A DNA stretch of 64,000 nucleotides from Ruminococcaceae bacterium UBA7127 (GCA_002493005.1 DKXL01000016.1:37324-101323); one strand, 5' to 3'. Counted from the first letter of the stretch, positions 34,650 to 42,902 are shown. Program-made: numbers and translations. The notes: generated by a model not told the origin, from the sequence alone.

Positions 34650-35348
34650 TCATTCACGAAGCTTGTTCAGCTTTTCAATATGCTTCATTCGCTTGTAACG
34701 ATACAAAATATTCTCCGCCCACTCACGGTCAATTTTAATAAAGCCCTTAAGCTTTTTGTCCTTAAATGCAAGCTCATCAATAATACCCTTTGATTTGCCG
34801 TAAATCTCAAGTCGAGCCGTCTGAACATACGGAACTCTGTCCTCGCCGGCAAAATAAGTAAATCCCATTGTATTGCTTTCACGGTCGTACATTGACAGAT
34901 ATCCCTCAACAATTTCGGCGCCGTCAAGCTTTTTTGACACCGTCTGGCTTATGGCAAGTTTTGTCAGTTCCACCGCCATATCGTCAAGCCCTGATTCAAA
35001 AATAAAAATTTTCTCTTTAAACGAATTAAACGACGGCACAATGCGCTTGTTAATGTTGCGCAGATTACTGTATTTTCCCTCCAATTCCTTGTCACACAGT
35101 TGAAAACGGTCGATTTTCGGAATAAGATACACCATAAAACGATTTTTCATATCATTGTAAAGAATAGGATATGTAAGCCTTGCATGGTGTCCGCACGACG
35201 GACAGGTCCACGCAAACAACTCGCCGTCAAGAACCCTGCTTCTTATCTTTTTGTTAACTGTCGGATTAACGCTTGTATATATCTCAGACTTGCAAAGTTC
35301 GCCGCACATAGGACAAACAATAGCCTTTGTAATCTTGTTGTCAGGCAC
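34650..35348 (-). CDS. CpXC domain protein
   Basis: A 232-aa soluble protein of unknown role with a zinc-ribbon-like start: VCPMCGELCKSE (residues 11-22) and WTCPSCGHHARLTYP (about 48-62), the CPxC pairs that give the family its name. The rest (about 70-232) is not recognised and probably forms a mixed alpha/beta domain. The start is a GTG at 35348 preceded by AGAGGTGG, with no ATG nearby. It is divergent from the 204-aa protein gene. No clue to function besides likely zinc binding. Confidence 0.8.
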   Translation of the reverse strand: MPDNKITKAIVCPMCGELCKSEIYTSVNPTVNKKIRSRVLDGELFAWTCPSCGHHARLTYPILYNDMKNRFMVYLIPKIDRFQLCDKELEGKYSNLRNINKRIVPSFNSFKEKIFIFESGLDDMAVELTKLAISQTVSKKLDGAEIVEGYLSMYDRESNTMGFTYFAGEDRVPYVQTARLEIYGKSKGIIDELAFKDKKLKGFIKIDREWAENILYRYKRMKHIEKLNKLRE

Positions 35349-35417
35349 TCAAACCACCTCTTCGGATTCAATTATAACAATTACTAAGAGTTTTAACAAG
35401 TAAATTTTAAAAAAATG

Positions 35418-35446
35418 TTGATTTTATCAAAATAATCTGTCATAAT
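35418..35446 (+). promoter_or_regulatory. Promoter of the 204-aa protein gene
   Basis: TTGATT (35418-35423), 17-bp spacer, CATAAT (35441-35446), 80 bp before the start. Confidence 0.5.
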
Positions 35447-35525
35447 ATTATCGTATAGATTTTACGAACACGATTGGCACTTTGTGCGTTTAAAATAGTC
35501 AAGGCTTGACAAAAGGAGAATTATT

Positions 35526-36140
35526 ATGACAATATTCAATACTGTAAAAGGGACTGTAAACACAGCAGTTGAAACTATTGCTGCCGTAACTCAGACCCTA
35601 GTTGAAAAAAATAGAACCAACGCAAAGCTCAACCGCCTCAGACTTGTTATGAAGAGTGAGAGCGAGCTTATGAACAGGGCATACATTGCACTTGGCAAAG
35701 CATACTATGACAACAGCAAAAAGGGAACTAAGATGAGTGACGCAGAGATTGAAAAGCTGTTTGACGTTATTGAAAAATCAAAGGTTAAGATTGCCAAGGC
35801 AAGGGAATGTTACAGAAAAATCGTTGACAGTCAAAACGACATTTTCTACGGTACGCCTGACACAACAGACTGCAATTCTGCTGAAATTGTAGACATTACC
35901 GTTGCTTGCTCAAACGAAAGTGAGTATGCCTCATCTCCGTTTGAAGCTCCTGCTTTAGATAAGACAGATGCTGAAGCACAGATTGATAACATTACTGTTG
36001 CAGCAGCGCAAGCCGACGAGCAGCCGACAGATAAGCTCAGCGACCTCAAGGAAGAGCTTCAGGCAAAAATTGATGAAAAGTTTGTGGACGGCGATGAAGC
36101 GGCTGAGGACACCGAGTCTCCCGACAGCGAGCTTTTCTGA
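35526..36140 (+). CDS. Uncharacterised 204-aa protein with helical N-terminus and acidic tail
   Basis: Not recognised. The first 110 residues are helical and coiled-coil-like (KLNRLRLVMKSESELMNRAYIALGKAYYD), with basic residues. The rest is low-complexity, rich in Ala, Glu, Asp and Thr, ending ESPDSELF, and is probably disordered. No signal peptide or membrane segment. AAAGGAG lies before the ATG. It is a single gene with its own promoter and terminator. The combination of a short helical domain and an acidic tail suggests a cytoplasmic structural or binding role, but that is guesswork. Confidence 0.7.
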   Translation: MTIFNTVKGTVNTAVETIAAVTQTLVEKNRTNAKLNRLRLVMKSESELMNRAYIALGKAYYDNSKKGTKMSDAEIEKLFDVIEKSKVKIAKARECYRKIVDSQNDIFYGTPDTTDCNSAEIVDITVACSNESEYASSPFEAPALDKTDAEAQIDNITVAAAQADEQPTDKLSDLKEELQAKIDEKFVDGDEAAEDTESPDSELF

Positions 36141-36174
36141 GCAAGGAATACTGAATAAATAGTTCACATATAAA

Positions 36175-36206
36175 GCCTGCCGAGATTTCGACAGGCTTTA
36201 TTTATC
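36175..36206 (+). terminator. Terminator of the 204-aa protein gene
   Basis: Stem AGCCTGcCGA/TCGaCAGGCT around ATT(T), then TTATTTAT. Clear arms, moderate U-run. Confidence 0.75.
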
Positions 36207-36346
36207 TAATCAGGTAAAATATGTCTGTACAAATCCATATAAATATACATTTCAATTAACATTTCAAGTTGTTAATATTCCGTTAAGGAATTAAAAAACG
36301 ATTAAAAAATATTATAATGTTACAGTATGTATAATAGATAATTCAA

Positions 36347-36460
36347 AGCTCCGCTTCAAACAAGCGGAGTGCTTGCATAGCAAACACAATTCAGCAGAAA
36401 TTGTAACTTCACCGAATCAGAGATATTCTTTGCCGTCTTAAAAGTCGGAGAACATTTCTG
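36347..36460 (+). ncRNA. Structured leader of the activase genes (three stem-loops)
   Basis: Between likely -10 sequences (TATAAT at about 36310-36335) and the activase ribosome-binding site, three hairpins follow one another. The first is CTCCGCTT/AAGCGGAG (36349-36356 with 36362-36369). The second is ACAATT/AATTGT (36386-36391 with 36399-36404). The third is a long imperfect stem-loop (36418-36429 with 36449-36460), topped by CCGtCTT/AAGtCGG. This is more pairing than expected in AT-rich intergenic DNA. No known riboswitch family is recognised and there is no clear U-run, so it may act on translation or stability. Confidence 0.4.
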
Positions 36461-36488
36461 ATGTTATATTTTGTTCGGAGGCGGCATT

Positions 36489-39392
36489 TTGAAATTAGGA
36501 CTTGACATTGGCTCAACTACAATAAAGTGTGTTGTGCTCGACGACAAAAATAAAATAATATACAGCACATATGAACGCCATTATTCTCAGATAACCGAAA
36601 AAATCGCCCAAATCCTTCAGACTGTCCGTTCAAAGGTTTCAGGCACACAGGACGCGCTTGTTGCTCTGTCAGGTTCAGCAGGTATGGGCGTTGCCGAGGC
36701 TTGCGGTATTGACTTTGTTCAGGAGGTTTATGCAACACGTGTTGCTGCCAACACTTTTATTCCCGGAACAGATGTTGTAATTGAGCTTGGCGGCGAAGAC
36801 GCAAAAATCCTCTTCCTGACAAATGGACTTGAAGTAAGAATGAACGGCACCTGTGCCGGAGGTACAGGCGCATTTATCGACCAGATGGCAACGCTGTTGA
36901 ACGTTCCGCTCGAAGAACTCGACGATCTTGCAAAACAACACGAAAAAACCTACACCATAGCTTCGCGCTGCGGTGTATTTGCAAAAACCGACATTCAGCC
37001 TCTGCTGAATCAGGGTGCTCGCAAGAGCGACATTGCCGAAAGCATTTTTAACGCCGTTGTCAGCCAGACTGTTGCAGGTCTTGCTCAGGGACGTGAAATT
37101 GAAGGTCAGGTAGTTTATCTCGGCGGTCCGCTTACCTTTATGAGCGAGCTTAGGAACTGCTTTGACCGCACTCTTAACACCAACGGCATCTGCCCCGAAA
37201 ATTCTCTTTACTACGTTGCCTGCGGTGCGGCGCTTTGTGCCGAAAACACAATCGACTTTGACAAAGTTATTGAAAGCGTCAAAAACTACCGCGGTTCGGG
37301 AAACTTTGCGTTTAATCCTCCGCTCTTTAAAGACGAGGCAGAGTATCAGCAGTTTTTAAACCGTCACGCAAAGGCTGATGTCAAACAAAAAGAACTCAAA
37401 GGCTACACGGGCAATGCCTACATAGGAATGGACGCAGGCTCAACTACCGTCAAGGGCGTTGTGCTCAACGAGGACGGCGAACTGCTCTATTCCAAATATC
37501 TTCCCTCAAAGGGTAATCCCGTTGACATAATCAAGGAATTCCTTGAAGATATTTATTCAATTAACCCTCAAATTAACATAACCTCGTCGGCTGTTACAGG
37601 CTACGGCGAGGACATCATAAAAAACGCATTTAACGTGGACTACGGCATTGTTGAAACCATTGCCCACTTTACTGCGGCAAAGTATTTTATGCCCGACGTT
37701 GAATTTATTATTGACATCGGCGGACAGGACATTAAGTGCTTCAAAATTCACAACGGAGCAATCGACAACATCTTCCTCAATGAGGCTTGCTCCTCAGGCT
37801 GCGGAAGTTTTTTGCAGACATTTGCAAATGCCCTCGGTTACGAAATCGCCGACTTCGCACAGCTTGGTCTGTTTGCCAAACGTCCGGTTGATCTCGGCTC
37901 ACGCTGTACAGTCTTTATGAATTCAAGCGTTAAGCAGGCTCAAAAGGATGGCGCAACCATTGAGGACATCTCGGCAGGTCTTTCGCTGAGCGTTGTCAAA
38001 AATGCTCTTTACAAGGTTATTCGTGCCTCAAGTCCCGATGAACTGGGCAAAAGAATTGTTGTTCAGGGAGGTACTTTCCTTAACAATGCCGTACTCAGAG
38101 CGTTTGAGCAGGAGATGGGAGTCGAGGTTGTCAGACCAAACATTGCAGGACTTATGGGCGCATACGGCGCCGCACTCTATGCAAAGAAAAAGTGCAAAAG
38201 CAAGGGCAAAAGCTCTATTGCAAACAAAGACGAGCTTCAAAACTTTGTTCACGAAATCAAGGTTGCAAACTGCGGAATGTGCAATAACAACTGCCGACTG
38301 ACTATTAACTCCTTTGGCAAGGGCAGAAAATTTATTGCAGGCAACAGATGCGAGCGGCCAATCACCAAAAAAGCGCCGACAAACGATATGAATATGTATG
38401 CCTACAAGCTTGAGCTTATTGATTCCTACAAGCCTGTTGAGGGACTTCGCGGCAAACTTGGGCTTCCGATGGCACTCAATATGTATGAAATGTATCCGTT
38501 CTGGTACAGATTCTTTACCGAGCTTAAATTTGAGGTGTTCCACTCACCGTTCTCAACAAGAAAAATATACCAAAGCGGACAGCAGACAATTCCGAGTGAC
38601 ACCATCTGCTTCCCTGCAAAGCTGGTACACGGCCATATTCAGACGCTCATTGACGACGGCGCAGAAACAATATTCTACCCCTGTCTTTCCTACAACTTTG
38701 ACGAGCATCTCGGCGATAACCACTACAACTGCCCTGTTGTAGCATACTATCCCGAGGTTATCAAAAATAATATGAAAGACGTCAAAAAGGTACGTTTCAT
38801 CAAGGAGTATCTTGGTGTTCACCGTCCTAAGGATTTCCCTAAAAAAGCTTATGAACGACTTTCGTTCCACTTCCCCGATATTACGCTCAACGAGGTTAGG
38901 GTTGCCGCGGCAAAAGCGTACGAAGAACAGGAAAACTACAAAAACAAGATAATAGCAAAGGGCAGCGAGATTATTGCCAAAGCTGAAAAAGAGGGCAAAA
39001 AGATTTTTGTGCTTGCGGGCAGACCATATCATATTGATCCCGAAATCAATCACGGCATTGACAAACTTATATCAAGTTTTGATGTTGCTATTATCAGCGA
39101 AGATGTAATTTCAAACCGAGTTCAAAAATTTAACACCCACGTTCTCAACCAGTGGACATATCATTCCAGACTCTATGCGGCGGCAAAATACGTTACTACC
39201 CGCAAGGATATGGAGCTTGTGCAGCTTGTTTCGTTTGGATGCGGAGTTGATGCAATCACTACCGACGAGGTGCGCGAAATTCTTGAAAAAGAAAACAAGA
39301 TTTACACTCAAATCAAAATTGATGAAATAACAAATCTTGGTGCAGTAAAAATCCGTATTCGCAGCCTGCTTGCTGCAATAGACAACGACTAA
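36489..39392 (+). CDS. 2-Hydroxyacyl-CoA dehydratase activase-related protein (two ASKHA domains)
   Basis: BadF/BadG/BcrA/HgdC-like protein. Two ATPase domains of the ASKHA fold lie in tandem: GLDIGSTTIKCVVLD (residues 4-18) and GMDAGSTTVKGVVLN (about 317-331). Each has a cluster-binding Cys region, NGTCAGGTGAFIDQMA and NEACSSGCGSFLQTFA, by analogy with the [4Fe-4S] cluster at the dimer interface of HgdC. A C-terminal DUF2229-like part (about 640-967) follows. The start is probably TTG at 36489 with GGAGG 7 bp upstream; the in-frame TTG at 36471 includes that site. The next gene appears to be the remaining part of the roughly 1400-aa proteins seen in other clostridia, so the system is split. 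No dehydratase substrate genes are adjacent. Confidence 0.9.
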   Translation: MKLGLDIGSTTIKCVVLDDKNKIIYSTYERHYSQITEKIAQILQTVRSKVSGTQDALVALSGSAGMGVAEACGIDFVQEVYATRVAANTFIPGTDVVIELGGEDAKILFLTNGLEVRMNGTCAGGTGAFIDQMATLLNVPLEELDDLAKQHEKTYTIASRCGVFAKTDIQPLLNQGARKSDIAESIFNAVVSQTVAGLAQGREIEGQVVYLGGPLTFMSELRNCFDRTLNTNGICPENSLYYVACGAALCAENTIDFDKVIESVKNYRGSGNFAFNPPLFKDEAEYQQFLNRHAKADVKQKELKGYTGNAYIGMDAGSTTVKGVVLNEDGELLYSKYLPSKGNPVDIIKEFLEDIYSINPQINITSSAVTGYGEDIIKNAFNVDYGIVETIAHFTAAKYFMPDVEFIIDIGGQDIKCFKIHNGAIDNIFLNEACSSGCGSFLQTFANALGYEIADFAQLGLFAKRPVDLGSRCTVFMNSSVKQAQKDGATIEDISAGLSLSVVKNALYKVIRASSPDELGKRIVVQGGTFLNNAVLRAFEQEMGVEVVRPNIAGLMGAYGAALYAKKKCKSKGKSSIANKDELQNFVHEIKVANCGMCNNNCRLTINSFGKGRKFIAGNRCERPITKKAPTNDMNMYAYKLELIDSYKPVEGLRGKLGLPMALNMYEMYPFWYRFFTELKFEVFHSPFSTRKIYQSGQQTIPSDTICFPAKLVHGHIQTLIDDGAETIFYPCLSYNFDEHLGDNHYNCPVVAYYPEVIKNNMKDVKKVRFIKEYLGVHRPKDFPKKAYERLSFHFPDITLNEVRVAAAKAYEEQENYKNKIIAKGSEIIAKAEKEGKKIFVLAGRPYHIDPEINHGIDKLISSFDVAIISEDVISNRVQKFNTHVLNQWTYHSRLYAAAKYVTTRKDMELVQLVSFGCGVDAITTDEVREILEKENKIYTQIKIDEITNLGAVKIRIRSLLAAIDND

Positions 39393-39409
39393 ATGAAAGG
39401 ATTTTAGTT

Positions 39410-40708
39410 ATGGCAGAGCTAAAGTATGACAAAAAAACAGGCAGGTTGCTTTTTACCAAGCAAATGAAAAAAGAATACACCATTCTTATGCCTAATATGG
39501 CGCCGATTCATTTCAAGATTTTGCAGCACGTTTTTACTCATTACGGCTACAAATCGGATTTGCTCGACACCACAGGCCCCGAAATTGCGCAAACAGGCTT
39601 AAAATATGTTCACAACGACACCTGCTACCCTGCTCTTTTGGTAATCGGTCAGTTTATTCACGCTCTGCAAAGCGGAAAATATGATGTTCACAAAACTGCC
39701 CTTATGATTACTCAAACAGGCGGCGGCTGCCGTGCTTCAAATTATATCTTTCTGCTGAGAAAGGCGCTCAAAAAGGCAGGCTTTGAATTTGTGCCTGTAA
39801 TCTCACTTTCATTTGGAATGGAGCATAACAGCGGATTTTCGCTGACGCTTCCCCTTATCCGCAGATTTGTGGGGGGCATTGTATACGGCGACCAGCTTAT
39901 GCTTTTGTCAAACCAAACAAAGCCCTATGAAGTAAACAAGGGTGAGAGTATGGCGCTTGTTGCCGACTGGGTTGAAAAAATTTCCCAAATGCTCATTGAC
40001 GGCAGAGGATATACATTAGAAGAAATTGATGAAAATCTTGACAAAATAACAAAATCATTCTCAAAGATTGAGCTTAACCGTGTGCCTAAGGTCAAGGTTG
40101 GAATCGTGGGCGAAATTTACGTTAAATATTCAAAAATGGCAAACAACGGACTTGAGGATTTTCTTGCCGAGCAGGACTGTGAAGTGTGTGTTCCGGGTCT
40201 TATGGGATTTGCCTCGTTCAAGGTTGACAACCGAATTGAGGACTGCAAGATGTTTGGCGGCAACACCATAAAGTTAAAGTTCTGCCAAACGCTTCTCAAC
40301 TACCTCACCAAACTCGAAACGCTGATGATTGAAGCCGCTCAAAAATACGGCTTTGTTCCTCCTCACGAGTACGCACACACCAAGGCACTTGTCAAGGGTG
40401 TTATCGGATACGGAAGTAAAATGGGCGAAGGCTGGCTGCTCACTGCGGAGATGCTTGAGCTTGCAGAAACAGGCTACGAAAACATCATATGCACTCAACC
40501 GTTTGGCTGTCTGCCAAATCACATCAACGGCAAGGGCGCAATCCGCAAAATCAAAGAGGTTCAGCCAAATGCAAACATTGTAACCATTGACTATGACCCC
40601 GGTGCACCAAAGGTTAATCAGGAAAACAGAATTAAACTTATGCTTGCTGTCGGCAAGGAAGAGCTTAAAAAACGTATTAATAATAACATCGCAAGTGAAC
40701 AAAAATAA
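39410..40708 (+). CDS. 2-Hydroxyacyl-CoA dehydratase-like subunit (second part of split activase system)
   Basis: A 432-aa protein that follows the activase by 17 bp. It matches the C-terminal part of the large activase/dehydratase-related proteins of clostridia. Visible features are MPNMAPIHFKILQHVF (about residue 28), HNDTCYPALLVIG (about 72), a QTGGGCRASNYI motif (about 107) and KVGIVGEIYVKYS (about 226). Conserved Cys in these stretches likely bind Fe-S clusters, as in 2-hydroxyacyl-CoA dehydratases. With residues 640-967 of the previous protein it would complete one protein of about 1400 aa. Function in these genomes is not established. Confidence 0.85.
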   Translation: MAELKYDKKTGRLLFTKQMKKEYTILMPNMAPIHFKILQHVFTHYGYKSDLLDTTGPEIAQTGLKYVHNDTCYPALLVIGQFIHALQSGKYDVHKTALMITQTGGGCRASNYIFLLRKALKKAGFEFVPVISLSFGMEHNSGFSLTLPLIRRFVGGIVYGDQLMLLSNQTKPYEVNKGESMALVADWVEKISQMLIDGRGYTLEEIDENLDKITKSFSKIELNRVPKVKVGIVGEIYVKYSKMANNGLEDFLAEQDCEVCVPGLMGFASFKVDNRIEDCKMFGGNTIKLKFCQTLLNYLTKLETLMIEAAQKYGFVPPHEYAHTKALVKGVIGYGSKMGEGWLLTAEMLELAETGYENIICTQPFGCLPNHINGKGAIRKIKEVQPNANIVTIDYDPGAPKVNQENRIKLMLAVGKEELKKRINNNIASEQK

Positions 40709-40731
40709 TGCGGTGTGACGTCTCTTACAAT

Positions 40732-40774
40732 TCGGGCAGACAGGTTAATATATCTTAAAACGATAGTTACCCGA
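40732..40774 (+). repeat. 43-bp inverted-end unit, subtype 1, copy 6
   Basis: TCGGGCA...TACCCGA, 43 bp, core GACAGGTTAATATATCTTAA. Confidence 0.85.
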
Positions 40775-40788
40775 AATAAAAACAAACG

Positions 40789-40877
40789 CCAGTCGATTCT
40801 TGCGTCAGATTTAGAAAAATGTTTGATTCGGGTTACCGCCGATAAACTATGCTCCGACTAATATACCCGAACTAAAA
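40789..40877 (+). repeat. 89-bp repeat B2 with subtype 2 43-bp unit
   Basis: Aligns over 89 bp with B1 and with inverted B3. It includes a subtype 2 unit of 43 bp (40828-40870, TCGGG...CCCGA, containing GTTACCGCC and CTCCGACTAATATA). It ends CCGAACTAAAA just before the DUF2238-like gene. Confidence 0.85.
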
Positions 40878-40891
40878 TATATGGAGGATGT

Positions 40892-41686
40892 ATGAGGAAA
40901 TCAGAGGGTAAAACAAATAAATATTTTAATCTTGAAGAAATGCGGCAACACAAGGTTAAGGCAACTGTATACATCATCATTCGCGTTATTACCGTTGCAC
41001 TCTTGGTACTAAGCATCGTAAGGGGTCATTGGGAAAATGTTATGACCTGCGTTATGTCGCTTATTCTGCTGCTCATACCGTTGTTTTTGGAAAAAAGACT
41101 CAAGGTCGTGTTGCCGTCTGTCCTTGAAATCATAGTAATCACCTTTGTTTTTGCCGCAAATATTATGGGCGAACTTGGTGCATTTTATGAAAAAATCCCA
41201 TTGTGGGACACTGCACTTCACACAATGAACGGCTTTATTTGCGCAGGCGTAGGATTTGGACTTATTGATATTCTTAATCGCAATGATAATGTAAAAATCA
41301 ATCTTTCTCCGCTTTTTGTATGCCTGTTTTCATTTTGCTTTTCAATGACGGCAGGCACCGTATGGGAGTTTTTTGAATTCGGTATGGATATGCTGTTTGG
41401 CAAGGATATGCAAAAAGACACTGTCATTACAACAATCAATTCCATGCTTCTGTCAGGTCAGCCAAATGTCATAGAGCACATAAATGATATAGGTCAAACG
41501 CTTGTTGACGGCAAAAATCTTGGCATAAACGGTTACCTTGACATTGGTCTTATAGACACAATGAAGGATTTGCTTGTAAACTTTGTCGGTGCAGTAGTGT
41601 TTAATGTTGCCGGATTTTTCTATATCAAGGGCAGGACTCGGGTTGCTGCCTTTGTCAAAAACTTCATTCCGAAGCATATCGATTAA
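40892..41686 (+). CDS. DUF2238/YjdF-like membrane protein
   Basis: A 264-aa inner-membrane protein with about six membrane segments. The pattern of conserved polar residues resembles the DUF2238 (YjdF) family: KIPLWDTALHTMNGFICAGVGFG (about 102-124), GTVWEFFEFGMDMLFG (about 156-171) and IDTMKDLLVNFVGA (about 223-236), with WD, H, WE-E and D-N residues inside or next to membrane segments. Function unknown; DUF2238 proteins of other bacteria are sometimes near stress genes. GGAGG lies 5 bp before the ATG. It is enclosed by inverted repeat clusters and has no other neighbour on the strand before 42 kb. Confidence 0.75.
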   Translation: MRKSEGKTNKYFNLEEMRQHKVKATVYIIIRVITVALLVLSIVRGHWENVMTCVMSLILLLIPLFLEKRLKVVLPSVLEIIVITFVFAANIMGELGAFYEKIPLWDTALHTMNGFICAGVGFGLIDILNRNDNVKINLSPLFVCLFSFCFSMTAGTVWEFFEFGMDMLFGKDMQKDTVITTINSMLLSGQPNVIEHINDIGQTLVDGKNLGINGYLDIGLIDTMKDLLVNFVGAVVFNVAGFFYIKGRTRVAAFVKNFIPKHID

Positions 41687-41775
41687 TTTTAGTTCGAGTA
41701 TATTAGTCGCACCACCGCTTAAGAGCGGTAGCCCGAATTAAATATTTTTCTATATCTAACGCAAGAATCGACTGG
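41687..41775 (-). repeat. 89-bp repeat B3 (inverted) with subtype 2 43-bp unit
   Basis: Reverse complement of B2 with the same 89-bp length; identity looks about 80 percent by eye. The 43-bp unit is 41694-41736 (TCGAG...CCCGA on the plus strand). It starts on the base after the TAA of the DUF2238-like gene. Confidence 0.85.
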
Positions 41776-41799
41776 AGTACCAATAACCCCACCCAGTAG

Positions 41800-41818
41800 G
41801 GGCGACCATTGGTCGCCC
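41800..41818. repeat. ACCATTGGT palindrome, copy 4
   Basis: Perfect GGGCGACCA-T-TGGTCGCCC preceded by GTAG, the same as copy 1. Confidence 0.9.
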
Positions 41819-41836
41819 GAAAATGAATTGTTATTG

Positions 41837-41879
41837 TCGGAAAATTATCGTATTAAAATATATCAACCTATCTACACGA
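41837..41879 (-). repeat. 43-bp inverted-end unit, subtype 1, copy 7 (inverted)
   Basis: TCGGAAA...TACACGA on the plus strand, 43 bp; ends have drifted, but the core (reverse complement ATAGGTTGATATATTTTAAT) is well kept. Confidence 0.75.
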
Positions 41880-41909
41880 ATTGGATGTAACTTCACGTTG
41901 CCGCCGCGC

Positions 41910-41928
41910 GGACGACCAATGGTCGCCC
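41910..41928. repeat. ACCATTGGT palindrome, copy 5
   Basis: GGACGACCA-A-TGGTCGCCC followed by CCTACCGCATAAA, a string that recurs at about 41970 (CCCCTACCGCATAAAA). The gap 41687-42074 holds only these repeats and the terminator of the Mrp gene. Confidence 0.85.
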
Positions 41929-42012
41929 CTACCGCATAAATTATAGGTTGCACATTGAATTTGAAACCACCCCTACCGCATAAAATACAAATATAATATT
42001 TATTACTTCAAC

Positions 42013-42042
42013 TAAAAACAGCAGGGCATTATCCCTGCTGTT
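42013..42042 (-). terminator. Terminator of the Mrp/Nbp35-type ATPase gene
   Basis: Stem AACAGCAGGG/CCCTGCTGTT (42017-42026 with 42033-42042), followed on the minus strand by TTTTT. Confidence 0.85.
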
Positions 42043-42074
42043 ATTGTATGTAACGTCCTTCGACGCGTTGTGAT

Positions 42075-42902
42075 TTAATTGTTTAATTTGCTCTCAATTT
42101 TAGCGGCAGCATCATCAAGATAATTTCCGCCGAAAAATTCTACGCTTCCCTCGTCAATGCTTTGTGCAAGCTCCGGATCTATCGGCAGCTTTGCAAGCAC
42201 TTCTGTTCCGTATTTCTCGGCAATCTCGTCAATATGACTGTCGCCAAACACAGAATGCTTTTTGCCGCAATCGGGACACATAAAGTAGCTCATATTTTCA
42301 ACAATACCAAGAATCGGCACATTCATCATCTGCGCCATCTTAACAGCCTTTTGTACTATCATTGACACAAGCTCCTGAGGAGATGCTACGATAACGATAC
42401 CGTCAAGCGGCAATGACTGGAACACCGTAAGCGGAATATCGCCTGTTCCGGGAGGCATATCAACAAACATATAGTCAATATCTTTCCACACAACATCTTT
42501 CCAGAACTGCTTTACAGTGCTTGTAATAATCGGTGAACGCCAAATTACAGGGTCGGTTTCGTTTTCAAGCAAAAGATTTACAGAAATCACATCAATACCT
42601 GTTGTGGTCCGAACAGGTAAAATACCCTCGTCGCTTCCCATACATCTCTGTGTAAGGCCAAAAGCCTTTGGAATTGACGGTCCGGTAATATCTGCGTCAA
42701 GCACAGCAGTATTGTTGCCAAGACGGTTAAAGGTAACGGCAAGCATTGAGGTTACAAGGCTTTTGCCAACGCCGCCTTTGCCTGACACTACACCGATAAC
42801 TCTCTTTACACTGCTGTATTCGTTAAGCTGCTCGTGCAAATCCTGCGGCTCTCTCTCTGCGCAGTCAGAAGTGCACGAAGAACAATCGTGATTACATTCC
42901 AT
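42075..42902 (-). CDS. Mrp/Nbp35-family Fe-S cluster carrier ATPase
   Basis: P-loop ATPase that carries and transfers [4Fe-4S] clusters to apoproteins. The 275-aa protein has the deviant Walker A GKGGVGKSLVTSM (about residue 41), the DADITGPS motif (about 69) and MPPGTGDIPL (about 150). CPDCGKKH (about 212) is the CX2C that binds the bridging cluster. The first 15 residues hold four Cys (CNHDCSSCTSDC), like the N-terminal ferredoxin-like cluster of eukaryotic Nbp35, which many bacterial Mrp proteins lack. The ATG has GGAGAT upstream. It stands alone with its own terminator and fits a cell with many Fe-S enzymes. Confidence 0.92.
   Translation of the reverse strand: MECNHDCSSCTSDCAEREPQDLHEQLNEYSSVKRVIGVVSGKGGVGKSLVTSMLAVTFNRLGNNTAVLDADITGPSIPKAFGLTQRCMGSDEGILPVRTTTGIDVISVNLLLENETDPVIWRSPIITSTVKQFWKDVVWKDIDYMFVDMPPGTGDIPLTVFQSLPLDGIVIVASPQELVSMIVQKAVKMAQMMNVPILGIVENMSYFMCPDCGKKHSVFGDSHIDEIAEKYGTEVLAKLPIDPELAQSIDEGSVEFFGGNYLDDAAAKIESKLNN

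Larger units (their letters stand above)
40708..41905. repeat. Mirror-image repeat cluster enclosing the DUF2238-like gene
   Basis: Left side: GC-rich dyad (about 40708-40731), 43-bp unit (40732-40774) and 89-bp repeat B2 (40789-40877). Right side, inverted: B3 (41687-41775), an ACCATTGGT palindrome (41800-41818), 43-bp unit (41837-41879) and dyad (about 41880-41905). The 89-bp B2 and the reverse complement of B3 align end to end. B3 begins on the base after the gene's stop codon, and B2 ends about 4 bp before its ribosome-binding site. The gene thus sits exactly between the two arms. Confidence 0.85.
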
